From Clostridiaceae bacterium (GTDB lineage Bacteria > Bacillota > Clostridia > Oscillospirales > Butyricicoccaceae), in the NCBI GenBank assembly GCA_016293155.1, contig JAEDEU010000020.1, positions 1-19,125 on the forward strand: DNA of 19,125 nucleotides. The letters are read 5' to 3'. Shown here piece after piece: positions 6,199 through 15,018 of this stretch. The stretch's first letter is position 1; the number at the start of each line of letters is the position of its first letter. Below the pieces are notes generated by a model that saw only the letters and a list, made by a program, of their open reading frames with translations, searched no databases and had not been told where the DNA came from. The translations under genes and the position numbers were made by a program.

Positions 6199-9100
6199 TG
6201 CCACTTCGCAAGGATATTCACAAAGTAATGGTACTCGGCTCCGGCCCGATCGTCATCGGACAGGCGGCGGAGTTTGACTACGCAGGCACGCAGGCGTGCC
6301 GTGCGCTGATGGAGGAGGGACTGGAGGTCGTTCTGGTCAACTCCAACCCGGCAACCATCATGACCGACAAGGCAATGGCGGACAAGGTGTATATCGAGCC
6401 GATGACGCTGGATTCGGTCAAGCAGATCATCCGCAAGGAGCGTCCGGACTCCCTGCTGCCGACGCTCGGCGGTCAGACCGGTCTGAACCTCGCCATGGAG
6501 CTGGCGGATCAGGGCTTCCTTGAGGAGATGAACGTCAAGCTGCTCGGCGCCAATCCGGAGACCATCGCCAAGGCGGAGGACCGCCAGATGTTCAAGGACA
6601 CCATGGAAAAGATCGGTGAGCCGTGCATCGCGTCCAAGGTCGTGCACACGGTAGAGGATGCCGTTGCCTTCACCGAGGAAATCGGTCTGCCGGTTATCAT
6701 CCGTCCGGCGTACACCCTCGGCGGCACCGGCGGCGGTATCGCATATACCTGGGAGCAGCTGAAGGAAATCGCAGCCTCCGGCATCATGTACTCCCGCGTC
6801 GATGAAATTCTGGTCGAGAAGTGCATCGCCGGCTGGAAGGAAATTGAGTATGAGGTCATGCGCGACGGCAAGGGCAACGTGATCACCGTCGTCAACATGG
6901 AGAATATCGACCCGGTCGGCGTACACACCGGCGACTCGGTCGTTGTCGCACCGTCCCAGACGCTGTGCGATAAGGAATATCAGATGCTGCGTACCGCGGC
7001 GCTGAACATCATCACGGAGCTGGGCATCGAGGGCGGCTGTAACGTACAGTTCGCACTCAATCCGGATTCGTTTGAGTATGCAGTCATCGAGGTCAACCCG
7101 CGCGTATCGCGTTCGTCCGCGCTGGCCTCCAAGGCGACCGGCTACCCGATCGCAAAGATCGCGGCAAAGATCGCAATCGGCTACGGTCTGGATGAGCTGA
7201 CCAATGCCGTCACCGGCAAGACGGTTGCGTGCTTCGAGCCGACCGTTGACTATATCGTCGTAAAATTCCCGCGCTGGCCGTTTGACAAGTTTGTCTATGC
7301 GGACAAGACGCTGGGCACGCAGATGAAGGCGACCGGTGAGGTCATGTCCATTTCCAACTCCTTCGAGGGCGCCATGATGAAGGCGGTCCGCTCGATTGAG
7401 ATGAAGGTGGATTCCCTGTCCATGCCGTCCGTGGCAAAGCTGGACGATGAGACCGTCAAGCAGAAGGTCGGCATCTGCGACGACGAGCGCCTGTTTGCCA
7501 TCTGCGAGGCGCTGCGCCGCGGCATTATGACCATCGACGAGATCCATGCGATCACCAAGATCGACACCTGGTTCCTCAACGGCTTCAAGCGCATCACCGA
7601 CATGGAGCATACGCTGGAGCAGGCGGAGGAGATCACCGAGGAGCTGTACCTCGCGGCAAAGAAGTTTGGCTTTACGGATAAGGTCATCGAGCGTCTGTCC
7701 GGCAAGTCCTGCGAGAAGGTACACCGCCTGCCGGTTTACAAGACGGTTGATACCTGCGCGGCAGAGTTCGACGCAGAAACCCCGTACTACTACTCGACCT
7801 ACGATGAGGAGACCGAGGTCAAGCCGTCCTCCGGCAAGAAAAAGGTGCTGGTACTCGGCTCCGGCCCGATCCGCATCGGTCAGGGCATTGAGTTTGACTA
7901 CTGCTCGGTTCATTCCGTCTGGGCGCTCAAGCGTCTGGGCTGTGAGACCGTCATCATCAATAACAACCCGGAGACGGTTTCCACCGACTTCGACACCGCA
8001 GACCGCCTGTACTTCGAGCCGCTGACGCCGGAGGATGTCACCGGAGTGGTCAATGCGGAAAAGCCGGACGCGGCAATCGTCCAGTTCGGCGGACAGACCG
8101 CGATCAACCTGGCAAAGCACATCGAGTCTCTGGGCGTTCCGATTCTGGGCACGCCGGCATGGAGCATCGACGCTGCCGAGGACCGCGAGAAGTTCGATGT
8201 AATTCTGAACGACCACGGCATTCCGCGCGCACAGGGCGATACCGTATTCACCGAGGAGGAGGCCGTAGAGGTCGGCAACCGTCTGGGCTATCCGGTGCTC
8301 GTCCGCCCGTCCTACGTGCTCGGCGGACAGGGCATGGAGATCGCCTACAAGGAAGAGGAGATCCGCGAGTACATGCAGATCATCAACCGCACCAAGCAGG
8401 AGAATCCGGTGCTGGTCGATAAGTATCTCATGGGCCGCGAGATTGAGGTCGATGCCATCTGTGACGGCGAGGACATTCTGATTCCGGGCATCATGGAGCA
8501 TATGGAGCGCGCAGGCGTGCACTCCGGCGACTCGATCTCCGTCTATCCGTCCATCACCATCGAGGAGAAGCACAAGAAGACCATCATCGAATACACCGAA
8601 AAGCTGGCAAAGTCGCTGGCGGTACTCGGTCTGGTCAACATCCAGTTCGTGCTGTACAACGATGAGATTTACGTCATCGAGGTCAACCCGCGCTCGTCGC
8701 GTACCGTGCCGTATATCTCCAAGATCACCGGCGTTCCGATGGTCGATCTGGCAACCCGCTGCATGTTCGGCGAGAAGCTGAAGGATCTGGGCTACGGCAC
8801 CGGTCTGTATCCGGAGGGCAACACCTATGCGGTCAAGGTTCCGGTATTCTCCTTCCAGAAGCTGCGCGATCTGGACACCCAGCTCGGACCGGAGATGAAG
8901 TCCACCGGCGAGGTTCTGGGCGTTTCCACCTCGTTCCGCGAGGCGCTGCTCAAGGGTCTGCTCGGCGCAGGTCTGGAGCTGAAGAAGAAGGGCAGCGTGC
9001 TCATCTCGGTCAAGGACAGCGACAAGCAGGAGGCGGTCAACATTGCAGAGCGCTTTGCGGAGCTGGGCTATGAGCTGTACGCAACGCCGGGAACCGCGCT

Positions 9101-9398
9101 GACGCTCAACCGCCACATGGTTCCGACCAACTCCGTGCGCAATGCGCATGAGCCGGAGCCGAACATGCTGAACCTCATTGAGGACGGCAAGGTGGACTAT
9201 GTCATTTCCACCTCGGTCAAGGGCCGTCATCCGGAGCTGGCATCCGTCCGCATCCGCCGTACCGCAGTCGAGCGCGCGATTCCGTGCCTGACCGCAATCG
9301 ACACCGCATCCGCACTGCTGCGCTGCCTGGAGGGCGACATCCGCGTAGAGAACTGTGAGATGGTCGACATCAACACCGTCGGCGTGGATCACGAGTAA
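6198..9398 (+). CDS. carB: Carbamoyl-phosphate synthase large subunit
   Basis: A 1066-residue synthase subunit of full family length that makes carbamoyl phosphate from bicarbonate, CarA-derived ammonia and two ATP. The two homologous halves are plain: VLGSGPIVIGQAAEFDYAG near residue 12 and VLGSGPIRIGQGIEFDYCS near residue 551, each followed by an ATP-grasp domain (RPAYTLGGTGGG; RPSYVLGGQGMEIAY) and EVNPR metal/ATP motifs. The region between them is the oligomerisation domain, and the last ~130 residues form the MGS-like allosteric domain (YATPGTALTLNRH, VDYVISTSVKG). The gene closes this part of the pyr operon, and a terminator follows. Codon bias is strong, which creates very long antisense frames. 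Confidence 0.97.
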   Translation: MPLRKDIHKVMVLGSGPIVIGQAAEFDYAGTQACRALMEEGLEVVLVNSNPATIMTDKAMADKVYIEPMTLDSVKQIIRKERPDSLLPTLGGQTGLNLAMELADQGFLEEMNVKLLGANPETIAKAEDRQMFKDTMEKIGEPCIASKVVHTVEDAVAFTEEIGLPVIIRPAYTLGGTGGGIAYTWEQLKEIAASGIMYSRVDEILVEKCIAGWKEIEYEVMRDGKGNVITVVNMENIDPVGVHTGDSVVVAPSQTLCDKEYQMLRTAALNIITELGIEGGCNVQFALNPDSFEYAVIEVNPRVSRSSALASKATGYPIAKIAAKIAIGYGLDELTNAVTGKTVACFEPTVDYIVVKFPRWPFDKFVYADKTLGTQMKATGEVMSISNSFEGAMMKAVRSIEMKVDSLSMPSVAKLDDETVKQKVGICDDERLFAICEALRRGIMTIDEIHAITKIDTWFLNGFKRITDMEHTLEQAEEITEELYLAAKKFGFTDKVIERLSGKSCEKVHRLPVYKTVDTCAAEFDAETPYYYSTYDEETEVKPSSGKKKVLVLGSGPIRIGQGIEFDYCSVHSVWALKRLGCETVIINNNPETVSTDFDTADRLYFEPLTPEDVTGVVNAEKPDAAIVQFGGQTAINLAKHIESLGVPILGTPAWSIDAAEDREKFDVILNDHGIPRAQGDTVFTEEEAVEVGNRLGYPVLVRPSYVLGGQGMEIAYKEEEIREYMQIINRTKQENPVLVDKYLMGREIEVDAICDGEDILIPGIMEHMERAGVHSGDSISVYPSITIEEKHKKTIIEYTEKLAKSLAVLGLVNIQFVLYNDEIYVIEVNPRSSRTVPYISKITGVPMVDLATRCMFGEKLKDLGYGTGLYPEGNTYAVKVPVFSFQKLRDLDTQLGPEMKSTGEVLGVSTSFREALLKGLLGAGLELKKKGSVLISVKDSDKQEAVNIAERFAELGYELYATPGTALTLNRHMVPTNSVRNAHEPEPNMLNLIEDGKVDYVISTSVKGRHPELASVRIRRTAVERAIPCLTAIDTASALLRCLEGDIRVENCEMVDINTVGVDHE

Positions 9399-9413
9399 AT
9401 CCAAACGCATGAC

Positions 9414-9445
9414 ACGGCAGACTCGCATCACGGGTCTGCCGTTTT
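9414..9445 (+). terminator. Terminator of the pyr operon
   Basis: A 9-bp perfect stem, ACGGCAGAC (9414-9422) with GTCTGCCGT (9434-9442), has an 11-nt loop and is followed by TTTT and, 3 bases later, a second T-run. It starts 16 bp after the carB stop. The next gene begins 26 bp beyond, so it may depend on read-through or on a promoter I cannot see. Confidence 0.8.
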
Positions 9446-9470
9446 GACTTTTTATGGAGACAGAGACAGT

Positions 9471-10652
9471 ATGAAAAAACGCATCAAGCAGGCGCTCCGC
9501 GCTGCGGTTCAGGGGATTTTGTATCCGCTGGTCTATGGGCTTTCCGCTCTGCGCAGGGTTAAGCCGGATAAGGTTGTATTCGTGGAGGTGCGGGATACCT
9601 CGCTGGACGGCAGTCTGTACGATATGCGCCGGCGGCTGGAAAAGCACTATCAGTTTACCTGCGTCAGCTGCTTTTTGCGCAGCGGCTTTGCGGGGTTGGC
9701 AGCCTATACCGGTCACTGCCTGAAGATGCTGTGGCAGATCGGCAATGCGCGGTGCGTGTTTGTTTCGGATGCCTGCAATGTGTTCGGCACCGTGCAGAAA
9801 CGCCCGGAAACCGTGGTGGTGCAGCTGTGGCACGGCTGCGGCGCGTTTAAAAAATTCGGCATGAGCACGGCGGACCTCCTCTGGGGCGCGGAACGCGAGG
9901 AGCTGCTGCGCCGACCGAATTATGCAAACATGGATTTTGTCACGGTCAGCAGCCCGGAGGTGCGATGGGCGTATGCCGAGGCAATGGCGCTGCCGATGGA
10001 ACGCATCGTTGCGGACGGCGTGGGACGCACCGACCGGTTTTTTGAGCTGGACCGCAGACAGCGCGCCTATGACAAGCTGTACCGCCTGCTGCCGGAGACG
10101 CAGGGAAAAAAGATCATCCTGTATGCACCGACCTTCCGCGGCGAAATCGGCAGTGCGCAGTCACCGGATGAGCTGGACTTTTCCGCCTGCCGGGAGCAGC
10201 TGGGAGCGGATTATTTCTACCTCATCAAGCGGCATCCGTTTGTGGAACAGGAGCATCCGCTGAGCGAGGCGCAGCGCGCCTATGCCCGCGATGTAACGGA
10301 GATTCTGACCATTGATGAGCTGCTGTTCGTCAGCGACATCTGCATTACGGACTACTCCTCGCTGATCTTTGAATACGCGCTGTTGGAGCGCGAGATGATA
10401 TTCTTTGCGTTTGACATCGACGAATATCTGGACTGGCGCGGATTTTACTATCCGTATGACGAGCTGGTTCCGGGACCGATCTGCAAGACGACGGACGAGG
10501 TTATTTCTGCCGTCCGCGCGGCGGAGCGCGGCGAAAACCGAGAACGAATCCGCGCATTTCGCAAAAAATTCATGAGTGCCTGTGACGGTCACGCAACCGA
10601 ACGCATTCTCAGACGTGCCTTCGGCGAGGAGCTGGAGCGGCATCAAAAATAA
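9471..10652 (+). CDS. CDP-glycerol glycerophosphotransferase family protein (TagB/TagF-like)
   Basis: A 393-residue protein. Start ATG 9471 is preceded by GGAG 11 bp upstream; the frame extends to a TTG at 9444, but that overlaps the pyr terminator. Motifs of the glycerophosphotransferase family are in order: VVVQLWHGCGAFKKFG (about 122-137), a HGxGxxxK motif, then IILYAPTFRG, YLIKRHPFV and CITDYSSLIFEYAL. These enzymes transfer glycerol-phosphate (or ribitol-phosphate) from the CDP-activated donor to teichoic acid primers or to other surface glycans, acting at the cytoplasmic face of the membrane; an N-terminal amphipathic basic stretch (KKRIKQALRAAVQG) could anchor it. No tag/tar cluster surrounds it, so the acceptor polymer is unknown. 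Confidence 0.85.
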   Translation: MKKRIKQALRAAVQGILYPLVYGLSALRRVKPDKVVFVEVRDTSLDGSLYDMRRRLEKHYQFTCVSCFLRSGFAGLAAYTGHCLKMLWQIGNARCVFVSDACNVFGTVQKRPETVVVQLWHGCGAFKKFGMSTADLLWGAEREELLRRPNYANMDFVTVSSPEVRWAYAEAMALPMERIVADGVGRTDRFFELDRRQRAYDKLYRLLPETQGKKIILYAPTFRGEIGSAQSPDELDFSACREQLGADYFYLIKRHPFVEQEHPLSEAQRAYARDVTEILTIDELLFVSDICITDYSSLIFEYALLEREMIFFAFDIDEYLDWRGFYYPYDELVPGPICKTTDEVISAVRAAERGENRERIRAFRKKFMSACDGHATERILRRAFGEELERHQK

Positions 10653-10659
10653 AAGCAAA

Positions 10660-10683
10660 ACGGCTCCGGTTTCCCGGAGCCGT
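10660..10683. terminator. Bidirectional terminator between convergent genes
   Basis: A 10-bp perfect stem, ACGGCTCCGG with CCGGAGCCGT, has a TTTC loop. On the minus strand it is followed by TTTTGCTTTTATTTTT, a good U-tract that ends the AEC permease transcript; on the plus strand only TTCTTCGT follows, so termination of the glycerophosphotransferase message is weaker. Confidence 0.8.
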
Positions 10684-10697
10684 TCTTCGTATCTGGA

Positions 10698-11624
10698 TTA
10701 CGTCAAAATAGTGTATAGGGACAGTACGAGCGGCATGGAGATTGCGCTCAGAAGCGTGGAGAACGCGATGATGCGGCTGGCATACAGGTGATTGGTGCCG
10801 AACATTTGGGCAAACATTGAGCTGGCCACGGCGCAGGGCGTTGCCATGCTGACCATGATGACGCGTTCAACGGCGGGATCCAGCGGCAGCACCAGCATGA
10901 CCGCCATGCAGAGCAGCGGCAGGAGGAGCAGGCGTGCCGCACAGACCGCATAGACCGCGCGGTCGCGCAGGGTCGTGAGCAGGTCGGACTGCGCCAGATA
11001 CACGCCGAGTACCATCATGGCGAGCGGCGTGTTCAGGTCGCTCACAAAACCGATGGTTTCGGTGAAAACAGCGGGCAGCGGAGGAGATACGATGAACAGC
11101 ACAACGCCGATGCAGAAGCCGACCGTGCCCGGATTGAGCAGGATTTTTTTCAAATCAATTTTCTGCGCGGTTTTGGTGGCGGAGGACAGGAGCATAACGC
11201 CATACGTCCAGAGCATGAAGTTCATCGCAACGATGGCAATCGAACCGATGAATACGCCGTCATCGCCGAACAGCGCCTGTAACAGCGGCAGCGCCATAAA
11301 GCCGTTATTGGTGAACATGGCGCACATCTGCTTGTCCGCCCAGTTTTCCTGCTTTTTGGAAAACAGCACTGCGACCACCGCTGCGCTGAGCACAAACAGT
11401 GCCAGCGAGAGAATCAGCGATTGCAGCAGCCAGGAAAGCATGGTGCTGTCATATTCACGCAGGAAGGCGTTGATAATGACACACGGAGCGACGATTTTCA
11501 TCAGCAGACCGGAAAATTCGGACGAGCCGGCGGAAGTGACGATTCCGACCCGGTAGGCTGCCGCGCCGATTGCCATCAGCAGAAACATAATGATAATCTG
11601 GGAATAGAGAATTTGGATATCCAT
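10698..11624 (-). CDS. AEC-family permease (auxin efflux carrier-like)
   Basis: A 308-residue membrane protein with about ten hydrophobic segments in two five-helix halves, the usual size and plan of the AEC family. Recognisable elements are the N-terminal IIIMFLLMAIGAAAYRVGI, the MFTNNGFMALPLLQALFG segment with the paired Asn, ILLNPGTVGFCIGVVLF, NTPLAMMVLGVYLAQSDL and, near the C-terminus, ATPCAVASSMFAQMF. Bacterial members carry malate or other organic acids, or are uncharacterised; the name auxin reflects plant homologues. The start follows a weak AAAGCGG site, and a strong minus-strand promoter lies upstream. It is a single-gene transcription unit; no neighbour hints at its substrate. Confidence 0.88.
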   Translation of the reverse strand: MDIQILYSQIIIMFLLMAIGAAAYRVGIVTSAGSSEFSGLLMKIVAPCVIINAFLREYDSTMLSWLLQSLILSLALFVLSAAVVAVLFSKKQENWADKQMCAMFTNNGFMALPLLQALFGDDGVFIGSIAIVAMNFMLWTYGVMLLSSATKTAQKIDLKKILLNPGTVGFCIGVVLFIVSPPLPAVFTETIGFVSDLNTPLAMMVLGVYLAQSDLLTTLRDRAVYAVCAARLLLLPLLCMAVMLVLPLDPAVERVIMVSMATPCAVASSMFAQMFGTNHLYASRIIAFSTLLSAISMPLVLSLYTILT

Positions 11625-11659
11625 TTGCTGTACCGCTTTCGTGAAAAAATAACAAAAAT

Positions 11660-11688
11660 ATTGTACCGCGGCGCGCGGATGATGTCAA
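11660..11688 (-). promoter_or_regulatory. Promoter of the AEC permease gene
   Basis: On the minus strand TTGACA (11688-11683), a 17-bp very GC-rich spacer and TACAAT (11665-11660) form a near-consensus sigma-A promoter, about 36 bp ahead of the permease start. It faces away from the thiamine-operon promoter 18 bp further along. Confidence 0.82.
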
Positions 11689-11706
11689 ACCAAAGCGGCG
11701 CACATC

Positions 11707-11735
11707 TTGTACAAAAAGGCAGTTTGTGCTATACT
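11707..11735 (+). promoter_or_regulatory. Promoter of the thiamine salvage operon
   Basis: TTGTAC (11707-11712), a 17-bp spacer and TATACT (11730-11735). The predicted leader from about 11742 to the GTG start is only some 60 nt and shows no TPP-riboswitch sequences. Confidence 0.75.
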
Positions 11736-11803
11736 GCATTTTGATATCAATAGAAAAATGTCAAAAAATCAATTTGTATTTGCGATAAAGGGGGAAAACT
11801 GCG

Positions 11804-12904
11804 GTGTCACTGATGGAACATACGCTGCTCTGGTTCGGTGCGGCGCTGTCGCTCAACGGACTGGCGGCGGGCACGCTGATGGCGGCCTCCAATCTGTCGG
11901 CGCTGTCGCTGCTGGTCGGGCAGATTCTGGGCTGTATTCTGCTGGGACTGGGCGGACGCATCGGCGCAGTCACCGGGCGAAACAGCATGGAATGCATCAG
12001 TCTGTCGCTCGGACGGTGGCCGATGATGGCGGTATCCGTCCTCGGCACGGTTTATCAGATCGGCTGTATGGCGGTCACCTTTGCGGTCGCCGCGCGCCTT
12101 GCGTCCGAGCTCATCGGCGGTAGCCTGATCGGATGGTGCGCCGTGCTGGGGCTGTGCTCGCTGCTCTGGCTGTATGCCGGACAGACCGGGCATCATCAGT
12201 GCAATTCCATCGGCGCGGCGCTGCTTGTCATCGTATGTCTGGCGGTGTGCCTCTGCTATCAGGGCGACGGCGTTCCGATTCCGGAAAAGGCGCGTTCCTT
12301 TTCGCACGGCGTGTGGATTTCCGCTGCGTTGCCCATTTCCTTCCTTCCGCTGGCGGCGGATTCGGTCAGCCGCCAGCTGCGCGCGCGTGCGGCATACTGG
12401 CTCGCGGCAATTGCATTCGGCATGGGCAGCCTGATTGCGTGCAGCATGGGCATCCTGCTGATGAACAACGGGCATTCCGAGCTTCCGGCGGGTCTGATGA
12501 CCGTGTTTGTCCTGCTCAGCACGCTGACAACCGTTTATTTGTATGCGCGCTCTGCGGGGATGGCGATGGAACAGGCGCTGCCGAAGATTCGCGGCAAGCG
12601 GGTATCCCGTCTGGCCGTAGTGCTTGGAGCGCTGATTGCCGTGTGTGTACCGGTTTCCTGGTTCGGAGATATTTTTGTGATTGCCTGCGCGGTCATGATT
12701 CCGCTGTTTACGATTGTATTTATGGACTTTTTTGTGCTGCATCATTATGATACCGCGCGGCGCGCAGATGTGCACAATCTGATCCTCTGGGCGGTGTGCA
12801 TCGCGCTGAGCCTGCTGCTGATGCAGGTCACACATTTTGGAGAGCTGCTGACCGCAGTGCTGACGGCGGGGCTGTGCGTGCTGACGCGCACGCTGAGAAC
12901 ATGA
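11804..12904 (+). CDS. cytX: NCS1-family permease, CytX-like (probable hydroxymethylpyrimidine/thiamine-precursor transporter)
   Basis: A 366-residue membrane protein with about 10-12 hydrophobic helices. The GTG at 11804 is chosen because AAAGGGGG stands 9 bases ahead; ATG 11813 would be too far. The N-terminal WFGAALSLNGLAAGTLMA followed by GQILGCILLGLGGRIGAVTGRNSMECI matches the first helices of cytosine/purine permeases (NCS1, CodB-like), in which this region forms the substrate and sodium path. Among NCS1 proteins, the CytX group is found next to thiamine genes and is thought to import hydroxymethylpyrimidine or related precursors. Here it directly precedes thiM and thiE, which supports that role; the specific substrate is inference from context. 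Confidence 0.8.
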   Translation: MSLMEHTLLWFGAALSLNGLAAGTLMAASNLSALSLLVGQILGCILLGLGGRIGAVTGRNSMECISLSLGRWPMMAVSVLGTVYQIGCMAVTFAVAARLASELIGGSLIGWCAVLGLCSLLWLYAGQTGHHQCNSIGAALLVIVCLAVCLCYQGDGVPIPEKARSFSHGVWISAALPISFLPLAADSVSRQLRARAAYWLAAIAFGMGSLIACSMGILLMNNGHSELPAGLMTVFVLLSTLTTVYLYARSAGMAMEQALPKIRGKRVSRLAVVLGALIAVCVPVSWFGDIFVIACAVMIPLFTIVFMDFFVLHHYDTARRADVHNLILWAVCIALSLLLMQVTHFGELLTAVLTAGLCVLTRTLRT

Positions 12905-12918
12905 GACAAGGAGCAATT

Positions 12919-13746
12919 ATGCAAGAAATACTGACACAGGTGCGGGAGCGTGTTCCGCTGACGCACTGCATCACCAACCGCGTGACCATCAACGACTGCG
13001 CCAATGTGCTGCTCGCGTGCGGCGCAACGCCGACCATGGCGGGCGCGGAGCAGGAGGTAGAGGAGATCGTGTCGATTGCGGATGCGCTGGTGCTCAATCT
13101 TGGAAATCTGCATGACAGCGCGATTCGCGCCATGCGCAGGGCGGGGCGCCGCGCCAATGAACTGGGCATTCCGGTTGTGCTGGATCCGGTCGGCGTGGGT
13201 GCCTCGCATTACCGCGCACAGGCGGCGCATCAGCTGATGGAGGAAATCCACTTTGCGGTCATCCGCGGCAATGCCTCGGAGATTCGCGTGGCAGGCGGCG
13301 GAATCGGCGCGGCACGCGGAGTGGATGCCTCTGCGCAGGACGCGGTGACGGCGGATTCGCTCGAACGGGATATTGCATTTATGCGCGCATTCAGCGCACG
13401 CAGTGGGGCGGTGATCGCCGTCAGCGGCGTGACCGATCTGGTCAGCGATGACCGGCGCACGGCGCTCATCCGCGGCGGACATCCCATGCTGTCGCGCGTG
13501 ACCGGCACCGGCTGTATGCTCAGCGCGATGACCGGCGCATTCTGCGGCGCGGCGCCCGACCGCATTTTTGAAGCGGCGGCTGCGGCCTGCGCGGCGATGG
13601 ATGTGGCAGGCGAGCGCGCCTTTGCAAAGACACAGGCGGTGCAGGGCGGAACCGGCTCGTTCCGCATGTATCTGATGGATGAGATCAGCCTGATGAACGA
13701 AACAATTCTGGCAGGAGGAATGAACATTGAAATCCGATATGCGTAA
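12919..13746 (+). CDS. thiM: Hydroxyethylthiazole kinase
   Basis: A 275-residue cytoplasmic ribokinase-fold enzyme that phosphorylates 4-methyl-5-hydroxyethylthiazole for thiamine salvage. The ATG at 12919 has AAGGAG six bases ahead; an in-frame ATG at 12901, overlapping the cytX stop, is a less likely alternative. Signatures include PLTHCITNRVTINDCANVLL with NAxLAxGATPTM-like sequence, VVLDPVGVGASHYR, the GNASEI motif and VTGTGCMLSAM with catalytic Cys199. Length is typical (about 265-275 aa). It lies 14 bp after cytX, and its 3' end overlaps the thiE start by 20 bp, so the three are one operon. The product HET-P is a substrate of the following ThiE. Confidence 0.95.
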   Translation: MQEILTQVRERVPLTHCITNRVTINDCANVLLACGATPTMAGAEQEVEEIVSIADALVLNLGNLHDSAIRAMRRAGRRANELGIPVVLDPVGVGASHYRAQAAHQLMEEIHFAVIRGNASEIRVAGGGIGAARGVDASAQDAVTADSLERDIAFMRAFSARSGAVIAVSGVTDLVSDDRRTALIRGGHPMLSRVTGTGCMLSAMTGAFCGAAPDRIFEAAAAACAAMDVAGERAFAKTQAVQGGTGSFRMYLMDEISLMNETILAGGMNIEIRYA

Positions 13747-14368
13747 GCATCTTTTATTATATGCCGTGACCGACCGCGCGTGGACGGGCGCGCAGACGCT
13801 GTGTCAGCAGGTCGAGCAGGCGATCCGGGCGGGCGTGACCATGGTACAGCTGCGCGAAAAGCAGCTGAGCACGGAGGACTTTATCCGCGAGGCGCGGCCG
13901 ATTGTGGAGCTGTGCAGGGCGCACGGTATCCCGTGCCTGATTAACGACTCGATTGAGGTGTGTCAGGCGGTTCATGCGGACGGCGTGCACGTAGGACAGA
14001 GCGATATGGCGGCAGAGCGCGCACGTGCGCTGCTCGGTCCGGATGCCATCATCGGCGTGACAGCAAAGACGATTGCGCAGGCGCAGGCGGCGGAGCGCGC
14101 AGGCGCGGATTATATCGGCACGGGTGCGGCGTTCGGCAGCTCCACCAAGCTGGATGCGACCTACATTTCCGCAGAGCAGATGAAGGCGGTCTGTGAGAGC
14201 GTGAGCATTCCGGCGGTCGCCATCGGCGGCATCACGCGGGAAAATGTGCCGCAGCTCGCGGGCAGAGGCATTGCCGGCATCGCGGTCGTGTCCGCAATCT
14301 TCGCACAGCCGGATATCGCCGCGGCGACGGCGGAGCTGCTGGAGCTGGCAAAGCAGGTGACGGCATGA
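13727..14368 (+). CDS. thiE: Thiamine-phosphate synthase
   Basis: A 213-residue TIM-barrel enzyme that joins HMP-pyrophosphate and HET-phosphate to give thiamine monophosphate. The start is most likely the TTG at 13727, eight bases after AGGAGG inside the thiM end; the ATG at 13739 is too far from that site. Motifs are in the expected order: MVQLREKQLS, CLINDSIEVCQAVHADGVHVGQSD, GVTAKT, DYIGTGAAFGSSTKLDA (pyrophosphate loop) and VAIGGITREN. The loop reads GAAFGSSTK where many ThiE proteins have GPVFPTxTK, a modest variation. The TGA overlaps the next gene's ATG by 4 bp. Confidence 0.95.
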   Translation: MKSDMRKHLLLYAVTDRAWTGAQTLCQQVEQAIRAGVTMVQLREKQLSTEDFIREARPIVELCRAHGIPCLINDSIEVCQAVHADGVHVGQSDMAAERARALLGPDAIIGVTAKTIAQAQAAERAGADYIGTGAAFGSSTKLDATYISAEQMKAVCESVSIPAVAIGGITRENVPQLAGRGIAGIAVVSAIFAQPDIAAATAELLELAKQVTA

Positions 14369-15009
14369 AGCTGCGCGGGGCGATTTTTGATCTGGACGGC
14401 ACGGTGCTGGACTCCATGCCGATGTGGAATGAGGTCGGGATCCGCTATTTGACCGACCGCGATCTGCCGGTGCCGCCCGGGGTGCGCGATAAGTTCAAGA
14501 CGATGACGCTGATGCAGTCGGCGGAGTATTATCACAATGAGCTGGGCGTACAGGAGCAGCCGGAGCAGATTTTGCAGGACATTGAGCGCACAATCCTGCA
14601 CGATTATCAGCACACAATTCCGCTCAAGGAGGGTGTGCGCGAGGTGCTGGACGAGCTGAAAGCGCGCGGGGTGCGCATGGGCGTGGCAACTGCGACCGCG
14701 CGCGGCTGCGTCGAGCCGGCATTGGAGCGTCTGGGCGTGAGTGACTATTTTTCCTTTGTGCTGACCTGCACCGAGGTCGGACGCGGCAAAACCCATCCGG
14801 ATATCTTTGAGCAGTCGCTCGCGCGGCTGGGTACGTGCAAGCAGGATACGGTTGTATTTGAGGACGCAATTCATGCGATTCAAACCGCAAAGAGCGCGGG
14901 CTTCCGCGTTGCCGCGGTGTATGACGAATCCTCCGCGCATGAGCGCGAGGAGATCTCCGCACTCAGTGATGTTTATTTGAATCACTGGTGCGAATTTCAA
15001 TGTGAGTAA
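14365..15009 (+). CDS. HAD-superfamily (subfamily IA) phosphatase; candidate thiamine-monophosphate phosphatase
   Basis: A 214-residue soluble HAD hydrolase with a helical cap domain. All four motifs are intact: FDLDGTVLDSMP with nucleophile Asp9 and acid/base Asp11; VATATA (motif II); Lys in GRGKTHPDIF (motif III); VVFEDAIHAI (motif IV). This is the beta-phosphoglucomutase/phosphoglycolate phosphatase-like group of small-molecule phosphatases. Translational coupling to thiE (ATGA overlap) and its place as the last gene of the operon suggest it acts on a thiamine pathway compound, such as thiamine monophosphate, or recycles a phosphorylated intermediate. That is inference; HAD specificity cannot be read from sequence. 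A strong terminator follows. Confidence 0.85.
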   Translation: MKLRGAIFDLDGTVLDSMPMWNEVGIRYLTDRDLPVPPGVRDKFKTMTLMQSAEYYHNELGVQEQPEQILQDIERTILHDYQHTIPLKEGVREVLDELKARGVRMGVATATARGCVEPALERLGVSDYFSFVLTCTEVGRGKTHPDIFEQSLARLGTCKQDTVVFEDAIHAIQTAKSAGFRVAAVYDESSAHEREEISALSDVYLNHWCEFQCE

Positions 15010-15018
15010 CCGCAGATC

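Noticed and set aside
5119..6204. A 361-codon antisense frame across carA
   Set aside because: Shadow of carA codon bias; no ribosome site and no domain.
6153..9833. A 1226-codon open frame on the minus strand across carB
   Set aside because: It is antisense to an unmistakable carB, has no ribosome site or recognisable domain, and its composition (many Arg, His, Leu, Asp, Gln) is what strongly biased codons give when read backwards.
11640..11803. TPP riboswitch in front of cytX
   Set aside because: No CTGAGA or ACCTGATCTGG-like segments are present, and the leader is too short for the aptamer.
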